Positions 1-6,388 of a stretch of 24,171 nt of DNA are shown here, one piece after another. The stretch is from a virus, in IMG/VR virus record IMGVR_UViG_3300009702_000467, positions 1 through 24,171 of that record; one strand, 5' to 3'. The notes beneath the pieces are model-generated. The model saw only the letters and a program-made list of their open reading frames with translations, did not search any database and was not told where the DNA came from. Made by a program: the position numbers and the translations under genes. Every line of letters begins with the position of its first letter. Within the stretch, counting starts at the first letter, position 1.

Positions 1-1513
1 GGGCATCAGGTTTTGGAATACGCATAGGAAATATTCCAGATTCAAGATCTTTTTGTCGAATGAATAATACACTATATTCAGGGTTAAAATTATCTTGATA
101 TAATTTGGTGCCATTTTTAAGTGTGTGGGTTTTCCATAATCGGGGGATCATAGATATTTTGACCCCTAAATTTTCTAATGTTGTAAACTTACCATTATAA
201 AGTTCATCTATAATTTTATCGGCTTCAATCCTTAAATCTTTATCCTTAACTCCTTCAATTATAAGTTTTTGACCAATTTCATAAAGTCTGTTAGGAATGT
301 TTTTTGGAATAGGCATACTATATAAACCCTTTAGTCTAAGACCCCAACCCGTAAATTCTTTAGGAAATAATTTATAAAGGCTTTCTTTAAATGTAGATGA
401 TTGTAAAATTAAACCTATAACCCCTAATATATTTTCATTCCCCATAAAGCGTAAAGTTGCATGTGTACCTGTTATAACGGAATCCCGAAAGAATTTTGAA
501 AACATTTTTTTATTTGTTTGTATTAATCTACCCACAAGTAAAAATGAAGTAGGTTTTTCTATTTTAGGATATTCACCAATTTCAGCCACGAATTCTTTAT
601 GTATTATATATTCATGACTTCCTGAAGGAGCATTAGGGGAGGGTATTCTCATAGGAAATGTACCTGCTCTAAGATCTTTTTGGCGTATAAAAGAAACACT
701 ATATTCAGGATTAAAATTATCTTGATATATTCTTTTACCTGATTTAAAAGTAATTGCTTTATTGAAACCAGGAACTAATGATATTTTAATTCCTAAGTCT
801 TTTATTGTAGTAAAATTATTATTTACATTATTCTGTATTCCTTTTCTACTCTTATCAAAAGATATAACACTAATCTTTACCGCAACATCTTTAAAGCCAC
901 TTGTATTGTATTCCTCTTTAATACATGAATAAAAGTCCTCACCAAGTATTTTTCTACTTTGAACCTTTCTGGAATCTACAGCTGTACTACTAACCATAAA
1001 GATGCCTAAAGATAATCCACTATTTATTTGTTGTTTAAATATTTTGGCGAGATAATTATAGTCATTGCCTTTATTAAAGGGGTAATTCCCATAAACTATC
1101 ATCTTACTTAAGTCTAAACTATCGGTTGTAAGCTCAGAGGGCTGTACTTTAATATGTATAACTTCACCAAATAAGTCCTCTGTATGTAAATCAAAAACTT
1201 GTTGAGCATATGATCTCATTTGCGGATCAATGTCAGCCGTTATAAATTGATTTTCTAAAATCTTTCGTGTTTTATCTTTACCATATTTTTTAAATAATAA
1301 TGTAATGACGGCACTTGCGATGACGCCTGAACCTACGCAAGGTTCGTAGATAGTAAAATCTTGATGTTTATCAAATAGATCAACCACTAACTCAGCTATC
1401 TTAACATCGTGGGGGGGTTCAGTAATAAATTGTCCTAACTTGTAACGCTCAACTCTGGTTTCAGGGCTGAATACCCTTAAATGGATTGCTTTTATTTTAT
1501 CAGTGTTACTCAT
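1..1513 (-). CDS. N6-adenine DNA methyltransferase with duplicated C-terminal module (partial)
   Basis: The gene starts at 1513 and runs off the left edge; about 504 codons are visible. It should methylate adenine in DNA using S-adenosylmethionine. Near the N-terminus GQFITEPP resembles the segment that precedes motif I in N6-adenine methylases. Motif I is YEPCVGSGV (residues 56-64), an acidic motif II is ITADIDP (91-97), and motif IV is GNYPF (142-146), where the usual NPPF/Y carries Tyr in place of the first Pro. Downstream, a block of about 62 residues occurs twice (about 235-296 and 444-504, 209 codons apart). Both copies share features such as YQDNFNPEYSV and FIRQKDL, and they may be target-recognition modules. 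The start overlaps the upstream ArcS-like gene by 8 nt (ATGAGTAA), which suggests coupling. No nuclease domain is visible in the part shown. The methylase assignment is firm; the target sequence and the role of the repeat are unknown. Confidence 0.85.
   Translation of the reverse strand, partial: MSNTDKIKAIHLRVFSPETRVERYKLGQFITEPPHDVKIAELVVDLFDKHQDFTIYEPCVGSGVIASAVITLLFKKYGKDKTRKILENQFITADIDPQMRSYAQQVFDLHTEDLFGEVIHIKVQPSELTTDSLDLSKMIVYGNYPFNKGNDYNYLAKIFKQQINSGLSLGIFMVSSTAVDSRKVQSRKILGEDFYSCIKEEYNTSGFKDVAVKISVISFDKSRKGIQNNVNNNFTTIKDLGIKISLVPGFNKAITFKSGKRIYQDNFNPEYSVSFIRQKDLRAGTFPMRIPSPNAPSGSHEYIIHKEFVAEIGEYPKIEKPTSFLLVGRLIQTNKKMFSKFFRDSVITGTHATLRFMGNENILGVIGLILQSSTFKESLYKLFPKEFTGWGLRLKGLYSMPIPKNIPNRLYEIGQKLIIEGVKDKDLRIEADKIIDELYNGKFTTLENLGVKISMIPRLWKTHTLKNGTKLYQDNFNPEYSVLFIRQKDLESGIFPMRIPKPDA
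2..193 (-). repeat. Repeat copy 2 in the methyltransferase gene
   Basis: Encodes a block starting FTTLENLGVKIS and containing YQDNFNPEYSVLFIRQKDL. It is 627 bases from the first copy at about 629-820 and is cut by the window edge. Confidence 0.75.
629..820 (-). repeat. Repeat copy 1 in the methyltransferase gene
   Basis: Encodes a block starting FTTIKDLGIKIS and containing YQDNFNPEYSVSFIRQKDL. DNA similarity to the second copy is obvious, especially at 661-730 against about 34-103. Confidence 0.75.
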
Positions 1514-2294
1514 TATTTCTTCCCAAAAACTTTTTAATTTCTACTAACCTTGTAGGATTTAATACTCTTGTTTTTCCTTGTTTAATAAGATAAGGATCTT
1601 TACAAATTTTGTAACCTTCAGTAAACCAATTTAGTACTACACTCTTTTGTTCTACACAATAAATGGCGAAATTTTCTTTTGTAATATCATCTTCACATAT
1701 TGAACCATTGTTGAGAGTATATCTTAATATTTGTTCAAGGATAGTAGAATACTTCATAGGCAATTCCTTTTCAAGTTTAGCTTTAATACCCTTTTCAATA
1801 TTACGATTCCGTATTCTCCAATCAGTTAAGATATCATCTACCATAGACCAATAAAAATTCCTAACAAGTAAAAGACCTGAGAATGTCTTACCAACTTCTA
1901 ACATAGGTGGCATAATAATTTCTTGATGATAAGGATATAATGCCCCAAAAACCGCATGTCCTTCAAGATTAAGTTCAAACCATTGTTTGAGTCTACTTCG
2001 CCAAATAATTATATCTTCTTTAGTTAATTCATTTGGAGGATAGTTATAAGTATAATCTTCATTCTCCCAAGGAATAAGTGTAAGAGGCTCACTCAATATG
2101 ATTAATGATATCTCCTTTGCTTCGTGTAATGATACCAATTTAGGACAAGTTTTCCTAATACTATCTTGACTTGGATGAACTGATTTACAAGGTACAAATA
2201 CAATCGGCTTATTTTTTAAAGGTTTATAAGGCATAACTATATCGGTAAACCACGCAGTAGGCATCCTGTCTGTAAATTTATGACTTTTTTTCAT
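1506..2294 (-). CDS. ArcS-like (DUF5591-type) protein, possible 7-deazaguanine modification enzyme
   Basis: This is a 262-residue protein. Residues 31-50 read IVFVPCKSVHPSQDSIRK, which lines up with the PC-x3-KPY-x2-S-x2-H motif of archaeosine synthase ArcS. The Pro, Cys, second Pro and Ser positions are kept (P35, C36, P41, S45), while K, Y and H are replaced by H, S and K. A second block, ILSEPLTLIPWE (66-78) followed by NYPP (84-87), resembles the 'SPLG-x-VPRE...Y' stretch of the same domain. ArcS acts on preQ0-modified tRNA in archaea, and relatives are linked to deazaguanine in phage DNA. The remaining 150 residues are not recognised. The gene abuts the basic-protein gene upstream and overlaps the adenine methylase downstream, which fits a DNA-modification role. 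The family match was made by eye. With the motif substitutions, activity may differ or be lost. The start at 2294 follows AGAAGG at a suitable distance. Confidence 0.5.
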   Translation of the reverse strand: MKKSHKFTDRMPTAWFTDIVMPYKPLKNKPIVFVPCKSVHPSQDSIRKTCPKLVSLHEAKEISLIILSEPLTLIPWENEDYTYNYPPNELTKEDIIIWRSRLKQWFELNLEGHAVFGALYPYHQEIIMPPMLEVGKTFSGLLLVRNFYWSMVDDILTDWRIRNRNIEKGIKAKLEKELPMKYSTILEQILRYTLNNGSICEDDITKENFAIYCVEQKSVVLNWFTEGYKICKDPYLIKQGKTRVLNPTRLVEIKKFLGRNNE

Positions 2295-2627
2295 TTACCT
2301 TCTATTCCGTTTTGCGCGATATTTTCTAATCATACTTTTGCCGTGAGAGGATTGTCTGTACTTTTGATTGTACTCTCGTATATGTTGGGCATTTTTCTTC
2401 CGCCACTCAGCTGTTTTGGCAGCAATTTCTTTTCTTCTTCTTTGATTATATTTTTTCATATATTCTTTATGACGAACATTATTATTGTTAGCCTCTTTCA
2501 CAAAGTCATTGCGGTTGTAAATCTTGCGTAATAACTTTCTACGCTCATCAATGTGAATTTGTAATAACCGACGATTTACTTCGATCAATTGATATAATAT
2601 AGCCAGACTCTCAGGTATATGTGTCAT
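2295..2627 (-). CDS. Small, very basic protein, probably nucleic-acid binding
   Basis: This is a 110-residue hypothetical protein. After a short helical N-terminal part it becomes extremely rich in Lys and Arg, with recurring Tyr-x-Lys/Arg spacing (for example EYMKKYNQRRRKE and EYNQKYRQSSHGKS) and an RNRR tail. This composition resembles the basic arm found before the catalytic domain in many phage HNH endonucleases, but no HNH, GIY-YIG or LAGLIDADG residues are present. It is therefore either a stand-alone nucleic-acid-binding protein or a remnant of a homing endonuclease. Its ATG overlaps the stop of the homing endonuclease gene by one base (TAATG), and its stop abuts the start of the ArcS-like gene, so it belongs to the same leftward operon. 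The charge pattern and position are seen; the function is not known. Confidence 0.6.
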   Translation of the reverse strand: MTHIPESLAILYQLIEVNRRLLQIHIDERRKLLRKIYNRNDFVKEANNNNVRHKEYMKKYNQRRRKEIAAKTAEWRKKNAQHIREYNQKYRQSSHGKSMIRKYRAKRNRR

Positions 2628-3181
2628 TATTTATAATCCTTACCATACCATTCTTTGTAAGCCTTTTTATAAGCTTCGTGAGCTTCAACAGCTGTAGTAA
2701 AGAGCCCTAAATAATATTTGTCTCGATTTATTGTTATATGAGCCTCATACCCATTACCATTTTTATAAACACCCCTATATCCTGACTTACCTAAAGGAAA
2801 TGATTTACAATACCTCTGTTTTCTTTTAGGCATACTTTGATTTTCTTTATATGATGCCCATTTTAAATTACTAAGTCGATTATTAGTTTTAGTCTCGTCA
2901 ATATGAGAGGCATTACAACCTTTGGGACATTCACCTACAAATGTTAATAAGACTAAGCGGTGTACATCATAGCGTTTAAAAATACCTTTATCATCTGTTA
3001 AACTAACGTGTATATAACCAACATTGTTTTTTATAAGAGTCATTAAACGAGGTGTTTTTACTAATCTACCTCCTATACATCCTCTTTTTACCCAGCTTCT
3101 TACCCTACCTAAAGAACTTACTTCATATCTACTTTCATATCCTTTTATAGGTTTCCAAATTTCAAATGCTAAATTTTTCAT
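2627..3181 (-). CDS. NUMOD4-HNH-AP2 homing endonuclease (copy 1)
   Basis: This 184-residue protein has the layout of a phage homing endonuclease. An N-terminal NUMOD4-like DNA-binding part begins EIWKPIKGYESRYEVSS (7-23). An HNH_3-type nuclease core spans about 72-116, with conserved H74, H93 in ASHID, N100-N101 and N114 of KEN. A C-terminal AP2-like domain (about 132-180) contains GYRGV and ends in an EAHEAYKKAYKEWYG helix. It probably makes a site-specific break that promotes copying of its own gene. The start overlaps the lipoprotein stop by 4 nt (ATGA) and the stop overlaps the next start by 1 nt. All HNH residues appear intact. A very similar gene lies on the opposite strand at 5388-5933. 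Confidence 0.9.
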   Translation of the reverse strand: MKNLAFEIWKPIKGYESRYEVSSLGRVRSWVKRGCIGGRLVKTPRLMTLIKNNVGYIHVSLTDDKGIFKRYDVHRLVLLTFVGECPKGCNASHIDETKTNNRLSNLKWASYKENQSMPKRKQRYCKSFPLGKSGYRGVYKNGNGYEAHITINRDKYYLGLFTTAVEAHEAYKKAYKEWYGKDYK

Positions 3182-3561
3182 TCTTTATTCCAATCTAAAA
3201 AGTTAACTTCTAATGAATAAGTTCCCAATACATCATTTACAACACCTATACCTGCAGTATATTTGGCTTTCTTAATGGTAAATTTATTCCAGGCTTGTCC
3301 TGAATTACCTGAAGTAAGAACAACTAAGGTACAGGTTCCAGTAACATAATAAATGTCATCTTTTTGAACAATATTATAAACATTATCAAACTTAATGGTG
3401 TAAGATACATCAGTACTATCAATTACCATTTGATGGGCATAATTAATTAGTTCGGTGTTTAAGATGGTTCTATTATTTGTAGGACCAGTTAAAGTGTTTG
3501 AACATCCTGCAAACAGGGCTATCAAAACTACTGCGGTTAAAACTACTACTAAATTTCTCAT
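3178..3561 (-). CDS. Phage-encoded lipoprotein
   Basis: This is a 127-residue protein. The chosen start at 3561 has an AAAGGAG ribosome binding site and gives a classic lipoprotein signal peptide: MRNL, a hydrophobic stretch VVVLTAVVLIALFAG, then Cys19 (lipobox FAGC). A longer reading from 3600 would place charged residues in front and lacks such a site. The mature part is about 109 residues, polar, with alternating hydrophobic residues suggesting beta strands (for example YYVTGTCTLVVLTS). It should be anchored in a host membrane. Phage lipoproteins made early often block superinfection or DNA entry, but nothing here identifies a specific family. The gene sits inside the leftward operon with DNA-binding and nuclease genes rather than with lysis genes, which makes a spanin less likely. 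Confidence 0.75.
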   Translation of the reverse strand: MRNLVVVLTAVVLIALFAGCSNTLTGPTNNRTILNTELINYAHQMVIDSTDVSYTIKFDNVYNIVQKDDIYYVTGTCTLVVLTSGNSGQAWNKFTIKKAKYTAGIGVVNDVLGTYSLEVNFLDWNKE

Positions 3562-3574
3562 TTTCTTTTCTCCT

Positions 3575-3781
3575 TTAAAAATCAAAATCGTTAAATTCAT
3601 TACTTTCTATCATTTCAATGATATTCTTATCTGCTTTTGCATTCTCATAAAGATCAGCAGCTTCTTTAAGGGTAGTACAACGACCTATAAAATGTTGTAC
3701 GCCGTTAAGGGTAATGTTGACATAATATTTGTCAAATATTTTTGTTACCCCATCGTCGAGTTGATTAATTTTTTTACTCAT
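3575..3781 (-). CDS. Small AP2-like DNA-binding protein
   Basis: This is a 68-residue protein. The start at 3781 (MSKKINQ) is preferred because GGAG lies about 8 bases upstream; the longer reading needs a TTG at 3796. Residues of the form YYVNITLNGVQHFIGRCTT followed by LKEAADLYENAKADK line up by eye with the AP2-like C-terminal domain of the two homing endonucleases in this window (pattern Y-x-x-x-I-T-x-N...G-x-x-T-x-x-E-A-x-x-x-Y). That predicts three beta strands packed on a helix that binds DNA. It has no nuclease part, so it may be a regulator or a leftover domain of a homing endonuclease. Its start overlaps the end of the helix-turn-helix gene by 8 nt. Confidence 0.6.
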   Translation of the reverse strand: MSKKINQLDDGVTKIFDKYYVNITLNGVQHFIGRCTTLKEAADLYENAKADKNIIEMIESNEFNDFDF

Positions 3782-4112
3782 TTTCTTTCTCCTCAATTGT
3801 TTGTACGCCGATTAATTCCTCGGCCAGTTTTTTGAATTCCTCTAATTTTTTGACCCTTTCTTTTAATTCAGTAATTTTATTTTTAAGATTTCTAATCTGC
3901 CGAACCTGGGCATTCGTTAACATTGTTTGTAAATCTTTTGAAGGATCTTGCCAACTTCTATAATTGACTATGTTACTGATAACTGCTTGAGTTACTCCAA
4001 ATTCATCTGCTAAATCTTGTTGACGATCCCCTTCTGCATATTTTTGACGAATTGAGTTAACTTGGAATTGATTCAATTTTTGTTTGTTGTTAGTTGAATT
4101 TTTTACTATCAT
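3774..4112 (-). CDS. Helix-turn-helix protein with C-terminal coiled coil
   Basis: This is a 112-residue protein. Residues 14-50 (LNQFQVNSIRQKYAEG, then QQDLADEFGVTQAVISNI) form a typical helix-turn-helix: a leading helix, a QQDLADEFGV helix, the turn, and a TQAVISNIVN recognition helix. A heptad-like stretch rich in Leu, Lys and Glu follows (about 71-102), which should form a dimerising coiled coil. This kind of helix-turn-helix also appears at the ends of phage HNH proteins, so it could be a regulator or an accessory of the homing genes. It has a good GGAG binding site before the ATG at 4112 and is the first gene after the AT-rich gap, so it may be transcribed from its own promoter there. 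Confidence 0.65.
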   Translation of the reverse strand: MIVKNSTNNKQKLNQFQVNSIRQKYAEGDRQQDLADEFGVTQAVISNIVNYRSWQDPSKDLQTMLTNAQVRQIRNLKNKITELKERVKKLEEFKKLAEELIGVQTIEEKENE

Positions 4113-4398
4113 TTTAAATCTCCTGTATTGATTTATTTTACTTTCATTATATAATACATATAAAAATATAAATTAGGACATTTATTCGTATAATGATTTT
4201 TATTCGTATGATGTAATAAGATTAATAAAGAATACTTTTTATTAATTATATTTCTTTTTCTTATTATTTTATATAATATTTTCTTTATTAATATATATAT
4301 AGTTATACCTATATTTTTGACCAATGGTCGAATACTAATATTTGTCCTCATATTGTACTGAGGTCTAAAGACCTGCCGATAAGAAAAGAACCGGATAA
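4113..4398. other. AT-rich intergenic region with two inverted repeats
   Basis: About 286 bases with very high AT content and no convincing gene. It contains two perfect inverted repeats: GACCAATGGTC at 4319-4329 and AGGTCT-AA-AGACCT at 4361-4374. On the minus strand a TATAAT box lies at 4146-4151, about 30 bases ahead of the helix-turn-helix gene, but without a good -35. An alternative weak pair is TTGGTC, overlapping the first inverted repeat, 17 bases before TATATA. The layout suggests a promoter/operator for the leftward genes starting at 4112. Neither inverted repeat is followed by a T-run, so they are not ordinary terminators. Confidence 0.4.
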
Positions 4399-4893
4399 TC
4401 ATTTTATTACTTTTTTGATTGAACTTATATGATAACTATAAGGTTGACCATCAAGTGTTCTATAAACGTGAATTCTTATCTTAGCTTTAATCCCATAAAA
4501 TTTAGTAAGCCTACTATCTAAGGATACTGAGCCGTGATAATTGAAAGTTCTAAATGTTTTTGAATTTAATGGTCGACCTAAAAGTTTTTCGACGAATTGA
4601 GTTAATCGTCTTTCATTTTTAGTTCCATTACGAAAGAACGCTCTGGGTGTAAGACCATAGACATGTAGACCTTTATATTTACCTGCAATTATTTTCCAGT
4701 GCCATTGAAAAGACTCAAAATCAATTGAATGTTTTTCATCAGGACTGATAGGACTGATACTTTCTAAAACTGCTGTAAAATACCCACCCTTAGGAATAAC
4801 TAACTTCCCGAACTGACTGAATGTAGTAGAAGGAGTAATTAAATGCTTTACAACCTCAGTCTTTTTAACTACATTGCTATTAAAAACTTTCAT
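4399..4893 (-). CDS. Hypothetical early protein, possibly OB-fold
   Basis: This is a 164-residue protein, the first leftward gene after the divergent promoters, with a strong GGAGG site 6 bases before ATG 4893. Residues 36-90 (GGYFTAVLESISP, then FQWHWKIIAGKYKGLHVYG) have the look of phage proteins in which a short 'G-Y-x-A' strand is followed by 'W-x-I-x-x-G-x-Y-x-G' (DUF669-like single-strand binding or recombination accessory proteins, often OB-fold). The match is by pattern only. The C-terminal half is basic and contains aromatic residues, consistent with nucleic-acid contact. It probably acts early, in replication or recombination, but no catalytic residues are visible. Confidence 0.5.
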   Translation of the reverse strand: MKVFNSNVVKKTEVVKHLITPSTTFSQFGKLVIPKGGYFTAVLESISPISPDEKHSIDFESFQWHWKIIAGKYKGLHVYGLTPRAFFRNGTKNERRLTQFVEKLLGRPLNSKTFRTFNYHGSVSLDSRLTKFYGIKAKIRIHVYRTLDGQPYSYHISSIKKVIK

Positions 4894-4937
4894 TCCATAC
4901 CTCCGAAATGTTTATTTAATTGTTCTTCGTTAAAAAT

Positions 4938-4967
4938 AATATAGTTCCAAAAAACAAAAAATGTACA
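4938..4967 (-). promoter_or_regulatory. Leftward promoter (GGAAC-TATATT type)
   Basis: Read on the minus strand this shows TGTACA (-35, 4962-4967), an 18-base spacer ending in GGAAC, and TATATT (-10, 4938-4943). The last 11 bases (GGAACTATATT) are identical to the two plus-strand promoters in this window. It lies about 45 bases ahead of the gene starting at 4893 and should drive the left arm. Confidence 0.7.
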
Positions 4968-4993
4968 TTTATTTTAAATAAAATAAAAATAAT

Positions 4994-5023
4994 TTAATAT
5001 TTTTTTAAAAAAGGAACTATATT
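4994..5023 (+). promoter_or_regulatory. Rightward promoter (GGAAC-TATATT type)
   Basis: A weak -35 TTAATA (4994-4999), an 18-base spacer ending in GGAAC, and TATATT (5018-5023). The string from AAAAAAGGAAC through TATATTATATGTA is shared with the copy before the portal gene. It lies about 43 bases ahead of the first right-arm gene and back to back with the leftward promoter. Confidence 0.7.
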
Positions 5024-5065
5024 ATATGTAGCTGATTATTAAAACAGGATTATGGAGAATAGCTA

Positions 5066-5395
5066 ATGCAAAAAAAATTAAAAAAAGAGCCAACCAACTT
5101 ATTTTATAGATTAAATAAATTGGCCACTGGTTTAAAGTATGATGATAACAAAAACATATTTACAGGTCAAGTATCTGTAGACAAAAGGAAAATTAAAGTG
5201 GATATACCTAAAGACTTATTATTCGATAACGATGTGCTCAAGGAGTGTAAAGGGGGCAATTTTGACCAATTTTATATCGAATTTCGCAATGCTTTATGTC
5301 AAAAAGCACTAAAAAACGAAGAAAATCGGTTAAAAACGCGAAATAATGATAATAATGAAGATGAAGAAAATTTGGGATGGGATGATGATGAGTAA
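5066..5395 (+). CDS. Hypothetical protein with acidic tail
   Basis: This is a 109-residue protein and the first gene of the right arm. The first 80 residues are basic and mixed in character (MQKKLKKEPTNLFYRLNKLA, then VSVDKRKIKVDIPKDLLF). The last 25 are very acidic and rich in Asn (NDNNEDEENLGWDDDE). A GGAG site precedes the start. The end overlaps the homing endonuclease start by 8 nt (ATGAGTAA). No family is recognised. Its position just before the terminase genes would suit a packaging or regulatory protein, but this is only context. Confidence 0.6.
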   Translation: MQKKLKKEPTNLFYRLNKLATGLKYDDNKNIFTGQVSVDKRKIKVDIPKDLLFDNDVLKECKGGNFDQFYIEFRNALCQKALKNEENRLKTRNNDNNEDEENLGWDDDE

Positions 5396-5933
5396 AGAAA
5401 TTTGGAAACCTATAAAAGGGTTTGAGGGTAGATATGAAGTTAGTTCTTTTGGGAATGTTAGAAGTTATGTAAAGTGGGGATGTAAAGGGGATTTACTCAC
5501 CAAACCGCGTTTAAAGGTACTTACAATACATAAAGGCACGGGGTATAAAGAGGTAAACTTACGGGATAGTAATGGTAATAAAAAAGTATTACAAGTACAT
5601 AAATTAGTTTTAGAGGCCTTTATTGGTGAATGTCCTCCTGGTTGTAATGCTTCTCATATTGACGAGACTAAAACTAACAATCATATTGAAAATCTTAAGT
5701 GGGCTTCCTATAAAGAAAATATGAATATGCCTAAAAGACTACAACGCTTTATTAAGGGCAGACCTTTAAGTAAGACTGGGTTTAGGGGTGTTGTTAAAAT
5801 AGATGATAGATATAGGGCGCAGATTACAATAAATAAGGATAGATATTACTTAGGTACTTTTAATACAGTTATTGAAGCTCACGAAGCCTATAAAAAGGCT
5901 TACAAAGAATGGTATGGACAGGATTATAGATAA
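5388..5933 (+). CDS. NUMOD4-HNH-AP2 homing endonuclease (copy 2)
   Basis: This is a 181-residue paralogue of the minus-strand endonuclease at 2627-3181. The start at 5388 is chosen because it gives MSKEIWKPIKG, matching the other copy, and overlaps the preceding stop by 8 nt; an in-frame ATG at 5346 would add an unrelated Met-rich leader. NUMOD4-like segment 4-25; HNH core 70-111 with H71, H90 in ASHID, N97-N98 and the N of KEN; AP2-like domain 129-177 ending in EAHEAYKKAYKEWYG. Long blocks such as GCNASHIDETKTNN and LKWASYKEN are identical between the copies. The HNH residues look intact. It lies directly upstream of the terminase genes. HNH proteins beside terminases can take part in DNA packaging, but the NUMOD4/AP2 layout favours homing. 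Confidence 0.88.
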   Translation: MSKEIWKPIKGFEGRYEVSSFGNVRSYVKWGCKGDLLTKPRLKVLTIHKGTGYKEVNLRDSNGNKKVLQVHKLVLEAFIGECPPGCNASHIDETKTNNHIENLKWASYKENMNMPKRLQRFIKGRPLSKTGFRGVVKIDDRYRAQITINKDRYYLGTFNTVIEAHEAYKKAYKEWYGQDYR

Positions 5934-6388
5934 TGAGTAGAAATAATTACTGGACTCTAATACACAAGAAATATGCTATAATGCGCTTGGGTCAGTATGT
6001 TTCATATGCTTTAGTACTTAAAGAATTGAAAGACCCTTTAATAGGTAAGCGTTATGGGTTTACCCCATTACCCCCGGAATATAATTATGTATCATTTTGG
6101 GGGCGACTACAGAATGAGAAGGTTCAAAATAAGATCTCGAAGGCCAAAGATAAGTATAGACGAATGTTAGAAAAGACCCTTCCAATTACGAACGATCAAA
6201 TAAAGTTTGAGGAATTACAGAAAATAATTGACGATCCTAATTCTACTGACAAAGATAAGATGCACGCTATTGAACTGACCCACAAAATACAACAGACCAA
6301 AAACTGGCAGGACTCTGCTAAGGCGAGTAATATAACTGTTCAAATGATTGAAAATATAATTGCCTCTGAGGATGTAAAGGATGAATAA
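5933..6388 (+). CDS. Probable terminase small subunit
   Basis: This is a 151-residue protein. Its start overlaps the upstream stop by one base (TAATG) and its end overlaps the large terminase start by 8 nt (ATGAATAA). Length, position and an overall helical, charged character fit a small terminase subunit that recognises the packaging site and delivers DNA to the large subunit. The segment KFEELQKIIDDPNSTDKDKM followed by an HAIELTHKIQQTKN helix is typical of the oligomerisation region of such proteins. No clear helix-turn-helix is visible at the N-terminus. The assignment rests mainly on gene order. Confidence 0.6.
   Translation: MSRNNYWTLIHKKYAIMRLGQYVSYALVLKELKDPLIGKRYGFTPLPPEYNYVSFWGRLQNEKVQNKISKAKDKYRRMLEKTLPITNDQIKFEELQKIIDDPNSTDKDKMHAIELTHKIQQTKNWQDSAKASNITVQMIENIIASEDVKDE

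Noticed and set aside
3562-3600. Longer N-terminus for the lipoprotein
   Set aside because: It would spoil the signal peptide, and the strong AAAGGAG site belongs to the ATG at 3561.
3455-3835. Plus-strand open frame across the lipoprotein and AP2-like genes
   Set aside because: It lies opposite two well-supported genes, has no binding site and reads as shadow sequence rich in Phe and Ile.
4319-4374. Inverted repeats as a terminator for the gene ending at 4399
   Set aside because: Neither repeat is followed by a T-run in the transcript direction, and the loops are very small; an operator is more plausible.
4133-4402. Open frame on the minus strand in the AT-rich gap, with an ATGA overlap to the preceding gene
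   Set aside because: The translation is driven by AT composition (runs of Ile, Lys, Tyr, Asn), has no binding site, and covers inverted repeats and likely promoter elements.
5346-5387. Longer N-terminus for the second homing endonuclease
   Set aside because: The extra residues are Met-rich, absent from the paralogue, and lie within the preceding gene; the start at 5388 matches the other copy.
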